Below are positions 25,761 to 33,542 of a stretch of 64,000 bases of DNA, piece after piece; the first letter of the stretch is position 1; every line of letters begins with the position of its first letter. Source of the DNA: Curtobacterium sp. TC1. GTDB lineage: Bacteria; Actinomycetota; Actinomycetes; Actinomycetales; Microbacteriaceae. Location of the stretch: NCBI RefSeq assembly GCF_019844075.1, contig NZ_CP081964.1, positions 744,001 to 808,000 on the forward strand. Reading direction: 5' to 3'. The notes beneath the pieces are model-generated. The model saw only the letters and a program-made list of their open reading frames with translations, had not been told where the DNA came from and did not search any database. The translations under genes and the position numbers were made by a program.

Positions 25761-26654
25761 GTGCTGAGCCGACTCGCGGGGAACGTCTTCCACGTGGGGA
25801 GCGCGGTCGAGCGCACCGACGTGGTCGCCCGCCTGCTCGACGTCTACGTCGCACGCCGCGAACCCGCCACCGTCGAGGAGGACCGGGCCGTCGCTGCCGA
25901 TCTCCGCGCGGTCGTGGGCACCGCCGGGCCGGCGAACGACACCGACCGGGCCGCGACGATCGACGCACTGGCGCTGGACCGGCACGAGCCGGCGTCCATC
26001 GCCGCCGCGGTCGCCGTCGCGCGTGACCACGCCCGTCGGGCTCGCGAGGTCGTCTCGAGCGAGCTCTGGGACTGCCTCGACGTGACCCGTTCGCGCATGC
26101 CGCGCAAGATCGCTCCGGGCCGGGCGCACGAGTTCCTCGGTTGGGCACGGGAACGCAGCGCCCTCGCCATCGGCGTGGTCGAGGGGGATGCCAGTCGCGA
26201 CGAGGTCTGGGAGTTCTTCACCCTCGGCCGCTCCCTGACCCGGGTCGCCTCGACCGCCAGGCTGCTCGCGTCGGGGCTGCTCGAACCGGACTCGGTCACC
26301 TCGTGGACGGCGGCGCTCCGGGCGTGCGGCGCGGGCGAGGCCTTCCTGCGTGGCCGGGACCACCACCCGGTACCGGACGACGCCGCGGCGTTCCTGCTGC
26401 TGGACGAGCACAGTCCGCGGTCGCTCCGCTTCACGGTCCGACGGGCCGCCGAGTGCCTGGCCGACGTGGCACCGTCCTGCGTGGCCGACGAGGTCGCGGC
26501 GTTCTCCGCCGCCCGCGACCGGCTCGAGGCCGTCCCGGCGGACTCGGTCCTCGGCGTCGTGGGCGACGCCGGCCACCGACTCGCGGCTGCCGCGGACCGC
26601 GTCGCCGCGGTGCTCGACGAGCGCGTCTTCGCGGTGACCCAACCCGCGCACTGA
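25761..26654 (+). CDS. Alpha-E domain protein (DUF403-like), without its usual partners
   Basis: A 297-residue helical protein of the alpha-E superfamily: it opens MLSRLAGNVFHVGSAVERTDVVARLLDVY, the family signature (commonly LSRIAESLFWIGRYVERAE). The family normally sits beside an ATP-grasp (circularly permuted) gene and a transglutaminase-like gene, in systems proposed to make or cut peptide tags. Neither is visible within 20 kb. GTG 25761 has AGGAG (25751-25755) upstream. Biochemical role unknown. Confidence 0.8.
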   Translation: MLSRLAGNVFHVGSAVERTDVVARLLDVYVARREPATVEEDRAVAADLRAVVGTAGPANDTDRAATIDALALDRHEPASIAAAVAVARDHARRAREVVSSELWDCLDVTRSRMPRKIAPGRAHEFLGWARERSALAIGVVEGDASRDEVWEFFTLGRSLTRVASTARLLASGLLEPDSVTSWTAALRACGAGEAFLRGRDHHPVPDDAAAFLLLDEHSPRSLRFTVRRAAECLADVAPSCVADEVAAFSAARDRLEAVPADSVLGVVGDAGHRLAAAADRVAAVLDERVFAVTQPAH

Positions 26655-26680
26655 TCGCGGCCATGGCCGGCACCGGCGAC

Positions 26681-26722
26681 GGACGGGAGGGCCGTGGCGG
26701 CGTCGACCCGTGCCTCCCGTCC
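26681..26722. terminator. Palindrome family A, imperfect copy, between convergent genes
   Basis: GGACGGGAGG (26681-26690) pairs exactly with CCTCCCGTCC (26713-26722), and the inner bases pair partly. It lies between the alpha-E stop and the MFS stop. Confidence 0.6.
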
Positions 26723-26736
26723 GCCCCGCGAGAGCG

Positions 26737-28083
26737 TCAGACGGCGCTGGAGCGGTCGGCGACCGCCTCTTCGCGTTCGAGCTCCTGGCGGAGCGCCGCG
26801 CGCGAGGCGCGTGTGTCCGCCACCGGGATCGCGTGCGTGACCGCGAGGTGCAGGCGGGTGTCAGCGTCGTACCGGAGTCGCAGGCGCTGGAACCGGACGA
26901 GCCAGACGATCGCGATGGCGAGTGCGACGAAGCCGGACGCCGCCCCGACCGCGATGGCCCAGCGAGGACCCCACGCATCGGCGATGGCGCCGACGATCGG
27001 GGCGCCGATCGGGGTTCCGCCGGCGAAGATCGCCATGTAGAGCGCCATCACGCGGCCGCGCATCGCGGGTGTCGTGGTGGTCTGGACCAGGGCGTTCGCG
27101 GTGGTCATGAAGGTCAGTGCCGCGAGTCCGACGAAGACCAGGACGAACGCGAAGGTCCAGTACGTGGGTGCGAGGGCGGCGGCGGTGCAGGCGAGGCCGA
27201 AGCCGCCGGCGGCGAGGACCAGGGTGCGCATCCGCGGCTTGTCCCGGCGGGCGGACATCAGGGCGCCGAACACCGACCCGATCGCCATCACCGAGTTGAG
27301 CAGACCGAACTCGCCGGCGCCCTGGTGGAACTCGACGCGGGCCATCGTCGAGGTGAAGATCGGGAAGTTCACGCCGAACGTGCCGACCACGAAGATCATG
27401 CAGAGCACGACGATGATGTCCGGCCGGGTCCGCACGTACCGGAAGCCGGCGACGATCTGCCCCTTGCCGCGGCCGGCGTGCACGCGCTCGGCCAGCTGTG
27501 CGGGGTCGACGAACCGCAGGGCGATGAGGACCGCCAGGAACGATCCGGCGTTGATGACGAACACCCACCCCGACCCGATGGCGGCGATGAGCACGCCGGC
27601 GACCGCGGGACCGATCAGGCGCGCGGCGTTGAACGAGGCGGAGTTGAGCGCCACCGCGTTGGCGACGTTCTCGCCCTGCACCACGTCGGAGACGAATGCC
27701 TGGCGGATCGGGGTGTCGAACGCGGCGACGATGCCGAGCGCGAGCGCGAAGCCGTACAACGCGAGCAGCGTCGCGGTGTGCGTGAGGACCATGACGCCGA
27801 GTCCGAGCCCCAACAGGCCCATCAGCGCCTGCGTGAGCATGAGCATCTTGCGGCGGTCGAAGCGGTCGGCGGCGAGGCCGGTCAGGGGGAGGAGTAGCAG
27901 CTGCGGGCCGAACTGCAACGCCATCGTGATGCCCACCGCGACGGCGTCGTTGTCGGAGAGCTGGGTCAGGACGATCCAGTCCTGGGCGGTGCGCTGCATC
28001 CAGGTGCCGACGTTCGACACCAGGGCACCGGCGAACCAGATGCGGTAGTTGCGTCCGGCGAGGGAGCGGAACATGGCGGTCAC
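26737..28083 (-). CDS. MFS transporter (MFS_3/enterobactin-exporter-like)
   Basis: A 448-residue, 12-helix transporter. The start region NYRIWFAGALVSNVGTWMQRTAQDW, the A-like loop GLAADRFDRRKMLM and the central QAFVSDVVQGENVANAVALNSASFNAARLIGPAVAG are typical of this subfamily of exporters. GTG 28083 overlaps the upstream MarR stop by 4 nt (GTGA); an ATG 9 nt further in is an alternative. Coupling to MarR and the classical MarR/efflux pairing suggest induction by the exported compound. Confidence 0.92.
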   Translation of the reverse strand: MTAMFRSLAGRNYRIWFAGALVSNVGTWMQRTAQDWIVLTQLSDNDAVAVGITMALQFGPQLLLLPLTGLAADRFDRRKMLMLTQALMGLLGLGLGVMVLTHTATLLALYGFALALGIVAAFDTPIRQAFVSDVVQGENVANAVALNSASFNAARLIGPAVAGVLIAAIGSGWVFVINAGSFLAVLIALRFVDPAQLAERVHAGRGKGQIVAGFRYVRTRPDIIVVLCMIFVVGTFGVNFPIFTSTMARVEFHQGAGEFGLLNSVMAIGSVFGALMSARRDKPRMRTLVLAAGGFGLACTAAALAPTYWTFAFVLVFVGLAALTFMTTANALVQTTTTPAMRGRVMALYMAIFAGGTPIGAPIVGAIADAWGPRWAIAVGAASGFVALAIAIVWLVRFQRLRLRYDADTRLHLAVTHAIPVADTRASRAALRQELEREEAVADRSSAV

Positions 28084-28490
28084 TGCTGGGCCAGCCTCCT
28101 CATGATCTCGGTGGCGTCGGCGAGGGTGGCGCGCTCGACGGGGGTGAGTGCGGCCAGTCGTGGGGTGAGCCAGTCGTCCCGGCGCCGACGGGTCTCCTCG
28201 ACGAACGCGGCTCCGGCGGGGGTGGCGCAGAGGACGACCTTGCGGCGGTCGTCGTCGTGGCCGCCCTTCGAGACGAGGCCGCGCTCGACCAGGACCGCGA
28301 TGGTCTTCGTCATCGAGGGCGGGGTGACGCCGTCCTGGCGGCTCAGGTCGGCCAGGGTCATCGCGCCGTCCCGGTGCAGCCGGGCAAGCGCCGCGAACTG
28401 GGCATCGGTGACGGTCGTGTCGGCCTTCTGCGCGCGCAGCGTCCGGGACAGCCGGTTCACGGCGATGCGGAGGTCGGTGGCGTCGGTCAC
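28080..28490 (-). CDS. MarR-family repressor of the adjacent exporter
   Basis: A 136-residue MarR protein with DLSRQDGVTPPSMTKTIAVLVERGLVSKGGHDDDRRKVVLCATPAG as recognition helix and wing. It is the first gene of a two-gene operon with the MFS exporter. GTG 28490 lies 8 nt after TAGGCT on the minus strand. An 11-bp palindrome (28513-28523) sits between it and the divergent SDR, so it may control both directions. Confidence 0.9.
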   Translation of the reverse strand: MTDATDLRIAVNRLSRTLRAQKADTTVTDAQFAALARLHRDGAMTLADLSRQDGVTPPSMTKTIAVLVERGLVSKGGHDDDRRKVVLCATPAGAAFVEETRRRRDDWLTPRLAALTPVERATLADATEIMRRLAQQ

Positions 28491-28512
28491 GGGTCGTTAG
28501 CCTAGCTCATTA

Positions 28513-28523
28513 GTTCAGTGAAC
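28513..28523. promoter_or_regulatory. Candidate MarR operator between divergent genes
   Basis: GTTCAGTGAAC is a perfect 5-1-5 palindrome. It lies just upstream of the marR -10 and near the -35 position for the SDR promoter, whose -10 is probably TACCGT at 28541-28546. Confidence 0.55.
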
Positions 28524-28550
28524 GAACTGGTTTTCGGGTGTACCGTGGAT

Positions 28551-28572
28551 CTGGACAACAGATGTTGTTCAG
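28551..28572 (+). promoter_or_regulatory. Inverted repeat in the SDR leader
   Basis: CTGGACAAC and GTTGTTCAG form near-perfect arms (one mismatch) just before the GAGAAGGA ribosome site. It could be a second operator or a leader hairpin. Confidence 0.4.
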
Positions 28573-28584
28573 AGAGAAGGAATC

Positions 28585-29337
28585 ATGTCCGAGTTCGAGG
28601 GCAAGGTCGCCATCGTCACCGGTGGTGGCAGCGGCATCGGCGAGTCCGTCGCGAAGGAGCTCGCCGCGGCGGGCGCCACGGTCGTCGTCACCGACATCAA
28701 GAAGGACGCTGCTGACCGCGTCGCCGCCGAGATCACGGAGGCCGGCGGGACCGCCAGCGCGTTCGAGGCCAACTCCGCCGTCGCCTCCGACAACGAGCGC
28801 ATGGTCCAGTACGCCGTCGACACCCACGGCGCGCTGCACCTCGCCGTGAACAACGCCGGCATCGGCGCCGCCCCGCAGAAGATCGGTGAGTACGACATCG
28901 CCGCCTGGGACCGTGTCCGCGCGGTCGACCTCGACGGCGTCTTCTACGGCCTCCGCTACGAACTGCCCGCGATGGTCGCCGCCGGCGGTGGTGCGATCGT
29001 GAACATGGCGTCGGTGCTCGGCACGGTCGGCATCGCGCAGAACGCCGCGTACGTCGCATCGAAGCACGCGCTCGCCGGCCTCACCAAGGTCGCCGCGCTC
29101 GAGTACTCGGCGCAGGGCGTCCGCACCAACGCCGTCGGCCCGGGCTTCATCGACACCCCGCTGCTCCGCAACGCCATGACGCCCGAGGCCATCTCGGCGC
29201 TGGAGGAGGAGCACGCCACGAAGCGCCTCGGCACCGACAAGGAGGTCGCCGCGCTCGTGCTGTTCCTGCTGAGCGACAAGGCCTCGTTCATCACGGGCAG
29301 CTACCACCTGGTCGACGGCGGGTACTCCGCGCACTGA
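28585..29337 (+). CDS. Short-chain dehydrogenase/reductase (SDR)
   Basis: A 250-residue classical SDR. The cofactor motif is TGGGSGIG, then VTDI (Asp after the second strand favours NAD), NNAG, and the catalytic Ser (NMASVLGTVG) with YVASK. The C-terminal FITGSYHLVDGGYSAH is typical. Substrate cannot be named. ATG 28585 follows GAGAAGGA. It is divergent from marR/MFS and may belong to the same regulon. Confidence 0.93.
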   Translation: MSEFEGKVAIVTGGGSGIGESVAKELAAAGATVVVTDIKKDAADRVAAEITEAGGTASAFEANSAVASDNERMVQYAVDTHGALHLAVNNAGIGAAPQKIGEYDIAAWDRVRAVDLDGVFYGLRYELPAMVAAGGGAIVNMASVLGTVGIAQNAAYVASKHALAGLTKVAALEYSAQGVRTNAVGPGFIDTPLLRNAMTPEAISALEEEHATKRLGTDKEVAALVLFLLSDKASFITGSYHLVDGGYSAH

Positions 29338-29342
29338 CGGGT

Positions 29343-29400
29343 CGGGCGTACCTGGTCGAAACGGGCGTACCTGGTCGGAAGTTTCGACCAGGTACGCCCG
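29343..29400. terminator. Triple-arm palindromic element with two alternative hairpins
   Basis: Two direct copies of CGGGCGTACCTGGTCG (29343-29358 and 29362-29377) are followed by the reverse complement (29381-29400), then TTT. The last arm can pair with either copy. It sits between convergent stop codons. Confidence 0.6.
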
Positions 29401-29439
29401 TTTCCGCTTCCCACCGCGGGTGTGATGGGAAGGAACGCG

Positions 29440-29709
29440 CTAGTGGAACTGGGGGATCGTGAGCCAGATGCCGGCGAGCACGGCGGCGACACAGACCGCG
29501 AAGCACAGCACGGCACCCGCCAGTGCTGCCGGCGGCGTGTGCCCGGAGCGCGGGGTCTCCTCGGCGTACTGCGTGCGCTCGCCGCCGGTGTCGAGGGGCT
29601 GCCCCGTGCCGAGCAGCCGCAGGCCGAGGGTGTAGACGAGCACGATGCCCACCGCGGCGACGAAGCCGACGCCCGCGACCGTGCCGATGCTCGTGAAGTC
29701 GATCTCCAT
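29440..29709 (-). CDS. Small two-helix membrane protein, partner of the phosphate transporter
   Basis: An 89-residue protein with helices GTVAGVGFVAAVGIVLVYTLGLRLL and LAGAVLCFAVCVAAVLAGIWL separated by a hydrophilic loop (DTGGERTQYAEETPRSGHTPP). ATG 29709 begins 11 nt after the PiT stop, so the two form an operon. Role unknown; an accessory to the transporter is suggested by position. Confidence 0.75.
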   Translation of the reverse strand: MEIDFTSIGTVAGVGFVAAVGIVLVYTLGLRLLGTGQPLDTGGERTQYAEETPRSGHTPPAALAGAVLCFAVCVAAVLAGIWLTIPQFH

Positions 29710-29720
29710 GGTCGTTCCCC

Positions 29721-30881
29721 TCAGTTCTGCGCGCCGGCCGGCTGCGGCTCGGCTTGGTCGGTGGGTTCGGTCGATCCGGCGGCGACGTCGTCGTGCGAGA
29801 TCGGCTTGCGCTTGGCGAGGGCGTAGAAGGTCAGCCCGCCGGCCAGGGCGAGCACCGCCACCAGCACGAGGCCGATCACCGAGGTCGAGGCGAGCCAGGT
29901 CGCCAACCCGCCGACCACCGCGGCCGCCGGCAGCGTGATCACCCACGCGACGACGATGCGGCCGACGACCGACCAGTGCACGTCGGCGAGCTTCTTGCCG
30001 AGCCCGGACCCGATCACCGACCCGCTGGTGACGTGCGTCGTCGACAGGGCGAAGCCGAGGTGCGACGAGATGAGGATCGTCGCCGCCGAGCTCGTCTCGG
30101 CGGCGAAGCCCTGCGGCGACTGCACGTCGGAGATCTTCTTGCCGACGGTCTGCATGATGCGCCAGCCACCCATGTAGGTGCCGAGGCCGATCGCGAGTCC
30201 GCAGGCGAGGATCACCCAGAGCGCCGGGCCGGTGCCGCCGTCCTGGTAGTTCGCGGCGATGAGCGTCAGCGTGATCACACCCATCGTCTTCTGCGCGTCG
30301 TTCGTGCCGTGCGCCAGCGACACCAGCGACGCCGAGACGGTCTGCCCGTGCCGGAACCCCGTCGCCGCACCGTGCGTCGTCGCGTTCTTGGTGAGCGTGT
30401 ACGCCAAGTACGTCGCCACCAGTGCGATCACCCCGGCGATCACGGGGGAGACCAGTGCCGGCAGCACGACCTTCGACACCACCGTCGCCCAGTCGACCGA
30501 GTTCAGCCCGGCGCCGATGATCGATGCGCCGATCAGCCCGCCGAACAGCGCGTGCGTCGACGACGACGGCAGCCCGAGGTACCAGGTGGCGAGGTTCCAG
30601 AGGACTGCGCCCACCAGCCCGGCGAAGATCATCGTGGGGGAGATGTGGACGCCGTCCTGGCCCTCGCGGATGATGCCCTGCGAGACGGTCTTGGCGACCT
30701 CGGTGGAGAGGAACGCGCCGACCACGTTGAGGACGGCGGAGATGAGCACGGCGGTCCGGGGCTTGAGCGCCCCCGTGGCGACCGACGTGGCCATGGCGTT
30801 GGCGGTGTCGTGGAACCCGTTCGTGAAGTCGAACACGAGGGCCACCACGATCACGAGCACGACGATGACGAGGACGTCCAT
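29721..30881 (-). CDS. PiT-family inorganic phosphate transporter
   Basis: A 386-residue, roughly ten-helix low-affinity phosphate symporter. Both halves carry the family signature: FDFTNGFHDTANAMATSVATGAL at the N-terminus and SLAHGTNDAQKTMGVITLTL later. PSSSTHALFGGLIG and SSHLGFALSTTHVTSGSVIGSG match the repeated STTH-type motifs. ATG 30881 is preceded 7 nt upstream by TATCGT. Confidence 0.95.
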   Translation of the reverse strand: MDVLVIVVLVIVVALVFDFTNGFHDTANAMATSVATGALKPRTAVLISAVLNVVGAFLSTEVAKTVSQGIIREGQDGVHISPTMIFAGLVGAVLWNLATWYLGLPSSSTHALFGGLIGASIIGAGLNSVDWATVVSKVVLPALVSPVIAGVIALVATYLAYTLTKNATTHGAATGFRHGQTVSASLVSLAHGTNDAQKTMGVITLTLIAANYQDGGTGPALWVILACGLAIGLGTYMGGWRIMQTVGKKISDVQSPQGFAAETSSAATILISSHLGFALSTTHVTSGSVIGSGLGKKLADVHWSVVGRIVVAWVITLPAAAVVGGLATWLASTSVIGLVLVAVLALAGGLTFYALAKRKPISHDDVAAGSTEPTDQAEPQPAGAQN

Positions 30882-30888
30882 GCCGGGG

Positions 30889-30894
30889 ACGATA
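30889..30894 (-). promoter_or_regulatory. -10 box for the phosphate transporter
   Basis: TATCGT on the minus strand, 7 nt before ATG 30881; leaderless pattern. Confidence 0.5.
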
Positions 30895-30968
30895 GGCCCG
30901 CCCCGAAGCCCCTGCGTGAACGCCGGATGAACAGGTCCGTGGGCGTGCCTGTCTGCGAGGATGTTCAC

Positions 30969-31841
30969 GTGCCCACCTTCTCCGCAGCGCGAGGCGACGC
31001 CTCGTTCACCGACGCCCACGGCGTCGAGATCGTCTACTCGACCTGGCGAGCGGCGCGCCCCAAGGGCATCGTGCAGATCGCGCACGGCGTCGGCGAGCAC
31101 GGGTTGCGGTACGAGCCGTTGGCACAGGACCTCGTCCGCGCCGGGTACACCGTGCACGCGAACGACCACCGCGGGCACGGGCGAACCGGCCTCGGCCAGT
31201 GGGACGGCGACCACGCCAAGCTCGGACGGCTCGGACCCGGCGGACTGCGCGCCGCGATCGCTGCCGTCGAGCAGATGGGGGAGGCCGCCCGTGCCGACAC
31301 CCCCGGCGTGCCGTTGGTGCTGCTCGGGCACTCGTGGGGCTCCCTCATGGCGCAGCGGATCGTGAACACCGCGTCGGAGTCGTACGACGGGGTCGTGCTC
31401 TCCGCCACCGCCTACCGGCTGCCCGGGTGGATGAACAGCGGCGACCTCAACGCGCGGCACGCGGGCTCCGGGCCGACCAAGTACGAGTGGCTCACCCGCG
31501 ACCGGAAGATCATCGATGCGATGTCCGTCGACCCGCTCGCCGTCGAGGCCGACGTCATCGGGCTGTTCGGCCTGTCCGACACACTCCGGCTGCTCGGGGT
31601 GCCGCGTCGGGGGATCCCGCACGACCTGCCGATGCTGCTGCAGGTCGGCTCCGACGACGCCCTCGGTGGGCCGCGATCGGTCGAGCGGCTGGCGCAGGCC
31701 TACCGGCGGCGCGGACGGCTGTCCGACGTCACGGTCCAGGTGTACGAGGGCGCGCGGCACGAGGTCTACAACGAGACGAACCGCGACGAGGTCGTGGCCG
31801 ACCTGGTCGCGTGGCTGGACCGGGTGACGGCGCGTCGTTGA
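30969..31841 (+). CDS. Alpha/beta hydrolase, monoacylglycerol-lipase-like
   Basis: A 290-residue cytoplasmic serine hydrolase. Motifs are QIAHGVGEHGLRYEPLA (HG oxyanion region), NDHRGHGRTG, the nucleophile elbow GHSWGS, Asp in QVGSDDALGG and the catalytic His in EGARHEVYNE. This set is typical of lysophospholipase/monoglyceride lipase proteins. GTG 30969 lies 6 nt after GAGGAT, a weak match to the leaderless pattern; there is no clear ribosome site. Confidence 0.9.
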   Translation: MPTFSAARGDASFTDAHGVEIVYSTWRAARPKGIVQIAHGVGEHGLRYEPLAQDLVRAGYTVHANDHRGHGRTGLGQWDGDHAKLGRLGPGGLRAAIAAVEQMGEAARADTPGVPLVLLGHSWGSLMAQRIVNTASESYDGVVLSATAYRLPGWMNSGDLNARHAGSGPTKYEWLTRDRKIIDAMSVDPLAVEADVIGLFGLSDTLRLLGVPRRGIPHDLPMLLQVGSDDALGGPRSVERLAQAYRRRGRLSDVTVQVYEGARHEVYNETNRDEVVADLVAWLDRVTARR

Positions 31842-31889
31842 GGCGACGACGAGAGCACTGACGGGGCGCGGTGTGGGCGGGCGACGGTG

Positions 31890-31933
31890 CGGACGGGAGG
31901 CCCGTGGCGGGCCCGCCACGGGCCTCCCGTCCG
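31890..31933. repeat. 44-bp perfect palindrome, family A
   Basis: Arms 31890-31911 and 31912-31933 are exact reverse complements with no loop. The core matches the hairpin at 8713-8760. It lies after the lipase stop and before the GNAT gene. Confidence 0.75.
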
Positions 31934-31964
31934 GCACACGGATGCGGATGACGACCGGAGTGAC

Positions 31965-32318
31965 GTGGACGAGGTGACCGTCGCGGTCCTCGACCTGGCA
32001 TCGGTCGAGGCAGTCGAGCGGCGCGAGCCCGCGGGCAGGCAGTATGTACGCCCCGCGTTCGCGGCCCAGACGCGCGGCGAGCAGACCGTCCTGGTCGCGT
32101 GGATCGAGGGGGTGCCAGTCGGCTCGGGCGAGGTGACCGCTGATGCCCGGCCCGAGCTCCGGAACCTCCGCGTCGACGCGGACCGGAGAGGTCAGGGCGT
32201 CGGGACCCGCCTCATCGCGGCGGCCGAGGCGCTGGCCACCGACCGGGGCGTGCTGCGGATCGGAGTCGCGCTCGAGGCGTCCGAGTACCTCGAGAAGGAC
32301 CTGCCCGCGCGGGCGTAG
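31965..32318 (+). CDS. GNAT acetyltransferase
   Basis: A 117-residue GNAT protein with VAWIEGVPVGSGEV and the acetyl-CoA loop LRVDADRRGQGVGTRLIAAAEALA. Start is uncertain between GTG 31965 (GGAG just upstream) and GTG 31974; the open frame back to 31887 runs through the palindrome and is unlikely to be coding. Its stop overlaps the promoter of the lipoate ligase gene. Confidence 0.75.
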   Translation: MDEVTVAVLDLASVEAVERREPAGRQYVRPAFAAQTRGEQTVLVAWIEGVPVGSGEVTADARPELRNLRVDADRRGQGVGTRLIAAAEALATDRGVLRIGVALEASEYLEKDLPARA

Positions 32319-32321
32319 GCT
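32316..32321 (+). promoter_or_regulatory. -10 box for the lipoate ligase
   Basis: TAGGCT, 6 nt before GTG 32328, overlapping the GNAT stop; leaderless pattern. Confidence 0.5.
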
Positions 32322-32327
32322 CGACGC

Positions 32328-33377
32328 GTGCACGGTGAGTACAAGGTCCCAGGCGGAAAACTGGTCGTCGTCGACCTCGACGTGGTCGACGGAGACATCC
32401 GGGAGTTCCGGCTCGCCGGCGACTTCTTCCTCGAACCCGACGACGCGCTGCCGCTCATCGACACGGCCGTCAACGGACTGCCCGCGACGACCGACGCCGC
32501 CGGCATCGCCGCGGCCGTCCGTGCCGCGCTCCCTGCTGACGCCGTGCTGCTCGGCTTCACCCCCGAGTCGGTCGGGGTCGCCGTCCGCCGCGCGCTGTCC
32601 CGTGCCTCGACCTGGCGCGACTACGACTGGCAGATCATCCACGAGGGTCCGATCAGCCCGAACGAGCACCTCGCGCTCGACCAGGTGCTGACCGAAGAGG
32701 TCGGCGCCGGTCGCCGCGGTCCGACCCTGCGCATCTGGGAGTGGGACCAGCCCGCGGTCGTCATCGGGTCGTTCCAGTCGCTGAAGAACGAGGTCGACCC
32801 GGCCGGTGCCGAGAAGTACGGCGTCGAGGTCGTCCGGCGGATCTCCGGCGGTGGCGCGATGTTCATGGACGCCGGCGCGATCATCTCGTACTCGCTCTAC
32901 GTCCCCGCCGACCTGGTGCAGGGCATGACGTTCGCGGACTCCTACGCCTACCTGGACGAGTGGGTGATCGAGGCGCTGAAGTCCCTCGGCATCGACGCGT
33001 ACTACCAGCCGCTCAACGACATCACCTCGGCCAAGGGCAAGATCGGCGGCGCCGCGCAGAAGCGCCTCGGCACCGGTTCCCTGCTCCACCACGCCACCAT
33101 GAGCTACGACATGGACGGCGAGAAGATGGTCCAGGTCCTGCGGATCGGGCGCGAGAAGATGAGCGACAAGGGGACGACGTCGGCCGCGAAGCGGGTGGAC
33201 CCGCTGCGCTCGCAGACCGGGCTGTCCCGCGCCGAGATCATCGACCGGCTGGTCGGCACGTTCACGAAGCTGTACGGGGCGACTCCCGGCGCGGTGACCG
33301 ACGCCGAGCGCGAGAAGGCGCAGGAGCTGGTGCGGACGAAGTTCGCGACGAAGGAGTGGCTCGAGCGGGTGCCGTGA
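32328..33377 (+). CDS. lplA: Lipoate-protein ligase with accessory domain at the N-terminus
   Basis: A 349-residue enzyme of lipoate attachment. Residues about 1-85 (EYKVPGGKLVVVDLDV...AGDFFLEPDDALPLIDTAVNGL) resemble the small accessory domain that follows the catalytic domain in E. coli LplA. Here it comes first. Residues about 100-349 are the catalytic fold: NEHLALDQVL, VVIGSFQSLKNEVD, RRISGGGAMFMDAGAIISYSLY, then SAKGKIGGAAQKRLGTGSLLHHATM with the conserved Lys. It would charge lipoyl domains of 2-oxoacid dehydrogenases or GcvH, from free lipoate or octanoate. Confidence 0.88.
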   Translation: MHGEYKVPGGKLVVVDLDVVDGDIREFRLAGDFFLEPDDALPLIDTAVNGLPATTDAAGIAAAVRAALPADAVLLGFTPESVGVAVRRALSRASTWRDYDWQIIHEGPISPNEHLALDQVLTEEVGAGRRGPTLRIWEWDQPAVVIGSFQSLKNEVDPAGAEKYGVEVVRRISGGGAMFMDAGAIISYSLYVPADLVQGMTFADSYAYLDEWVIEALKSLGIDAYYQPLNDITSAKGKIGGAAQKRLGTGSLLHHATMSYDMDGEKMVQVLRIGREKMSDKGTTSAAKRVDPLRSQTGLSRAEIIDRLVGTFTKLYGATPGAVTDAEREKAQELVRTKFATKEWLERVP

Positions 33378-33529
33378 GCCCGTTCCGATCGACGGTGGCG
33401 CGGCGGCCGGAGCTGAGGGGGGACGTCCCGGCCGCCGCTGCTGTCGAGTGTGCGCCTCGACCTCATGAACCACACGTGCGGATCATGAGAATCCCCCGCG
33501 CGGCTGATGTCGTGGCCGGATCGTCCACG

Positions 33530-33535
33530 TAGCGT
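33530..33535 (+). promoter_or_regulatory. -10 box for small membrane protein
   Basis: TAGCGT, 7 nt before GTG 33543; leaderless pattern. Confidence 0.5.
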
Positions 33536-33542
33536 CGCTCGC

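Noticed and set aside
29721..33473. A 1,250-codon open frame on the minus strand ending in the phosphate transporter
   Set aside because: PiT homology starts at ATG 30881 with a matching -10 box. The upstream part is antisense to the lipase and lipoate ligase genes.
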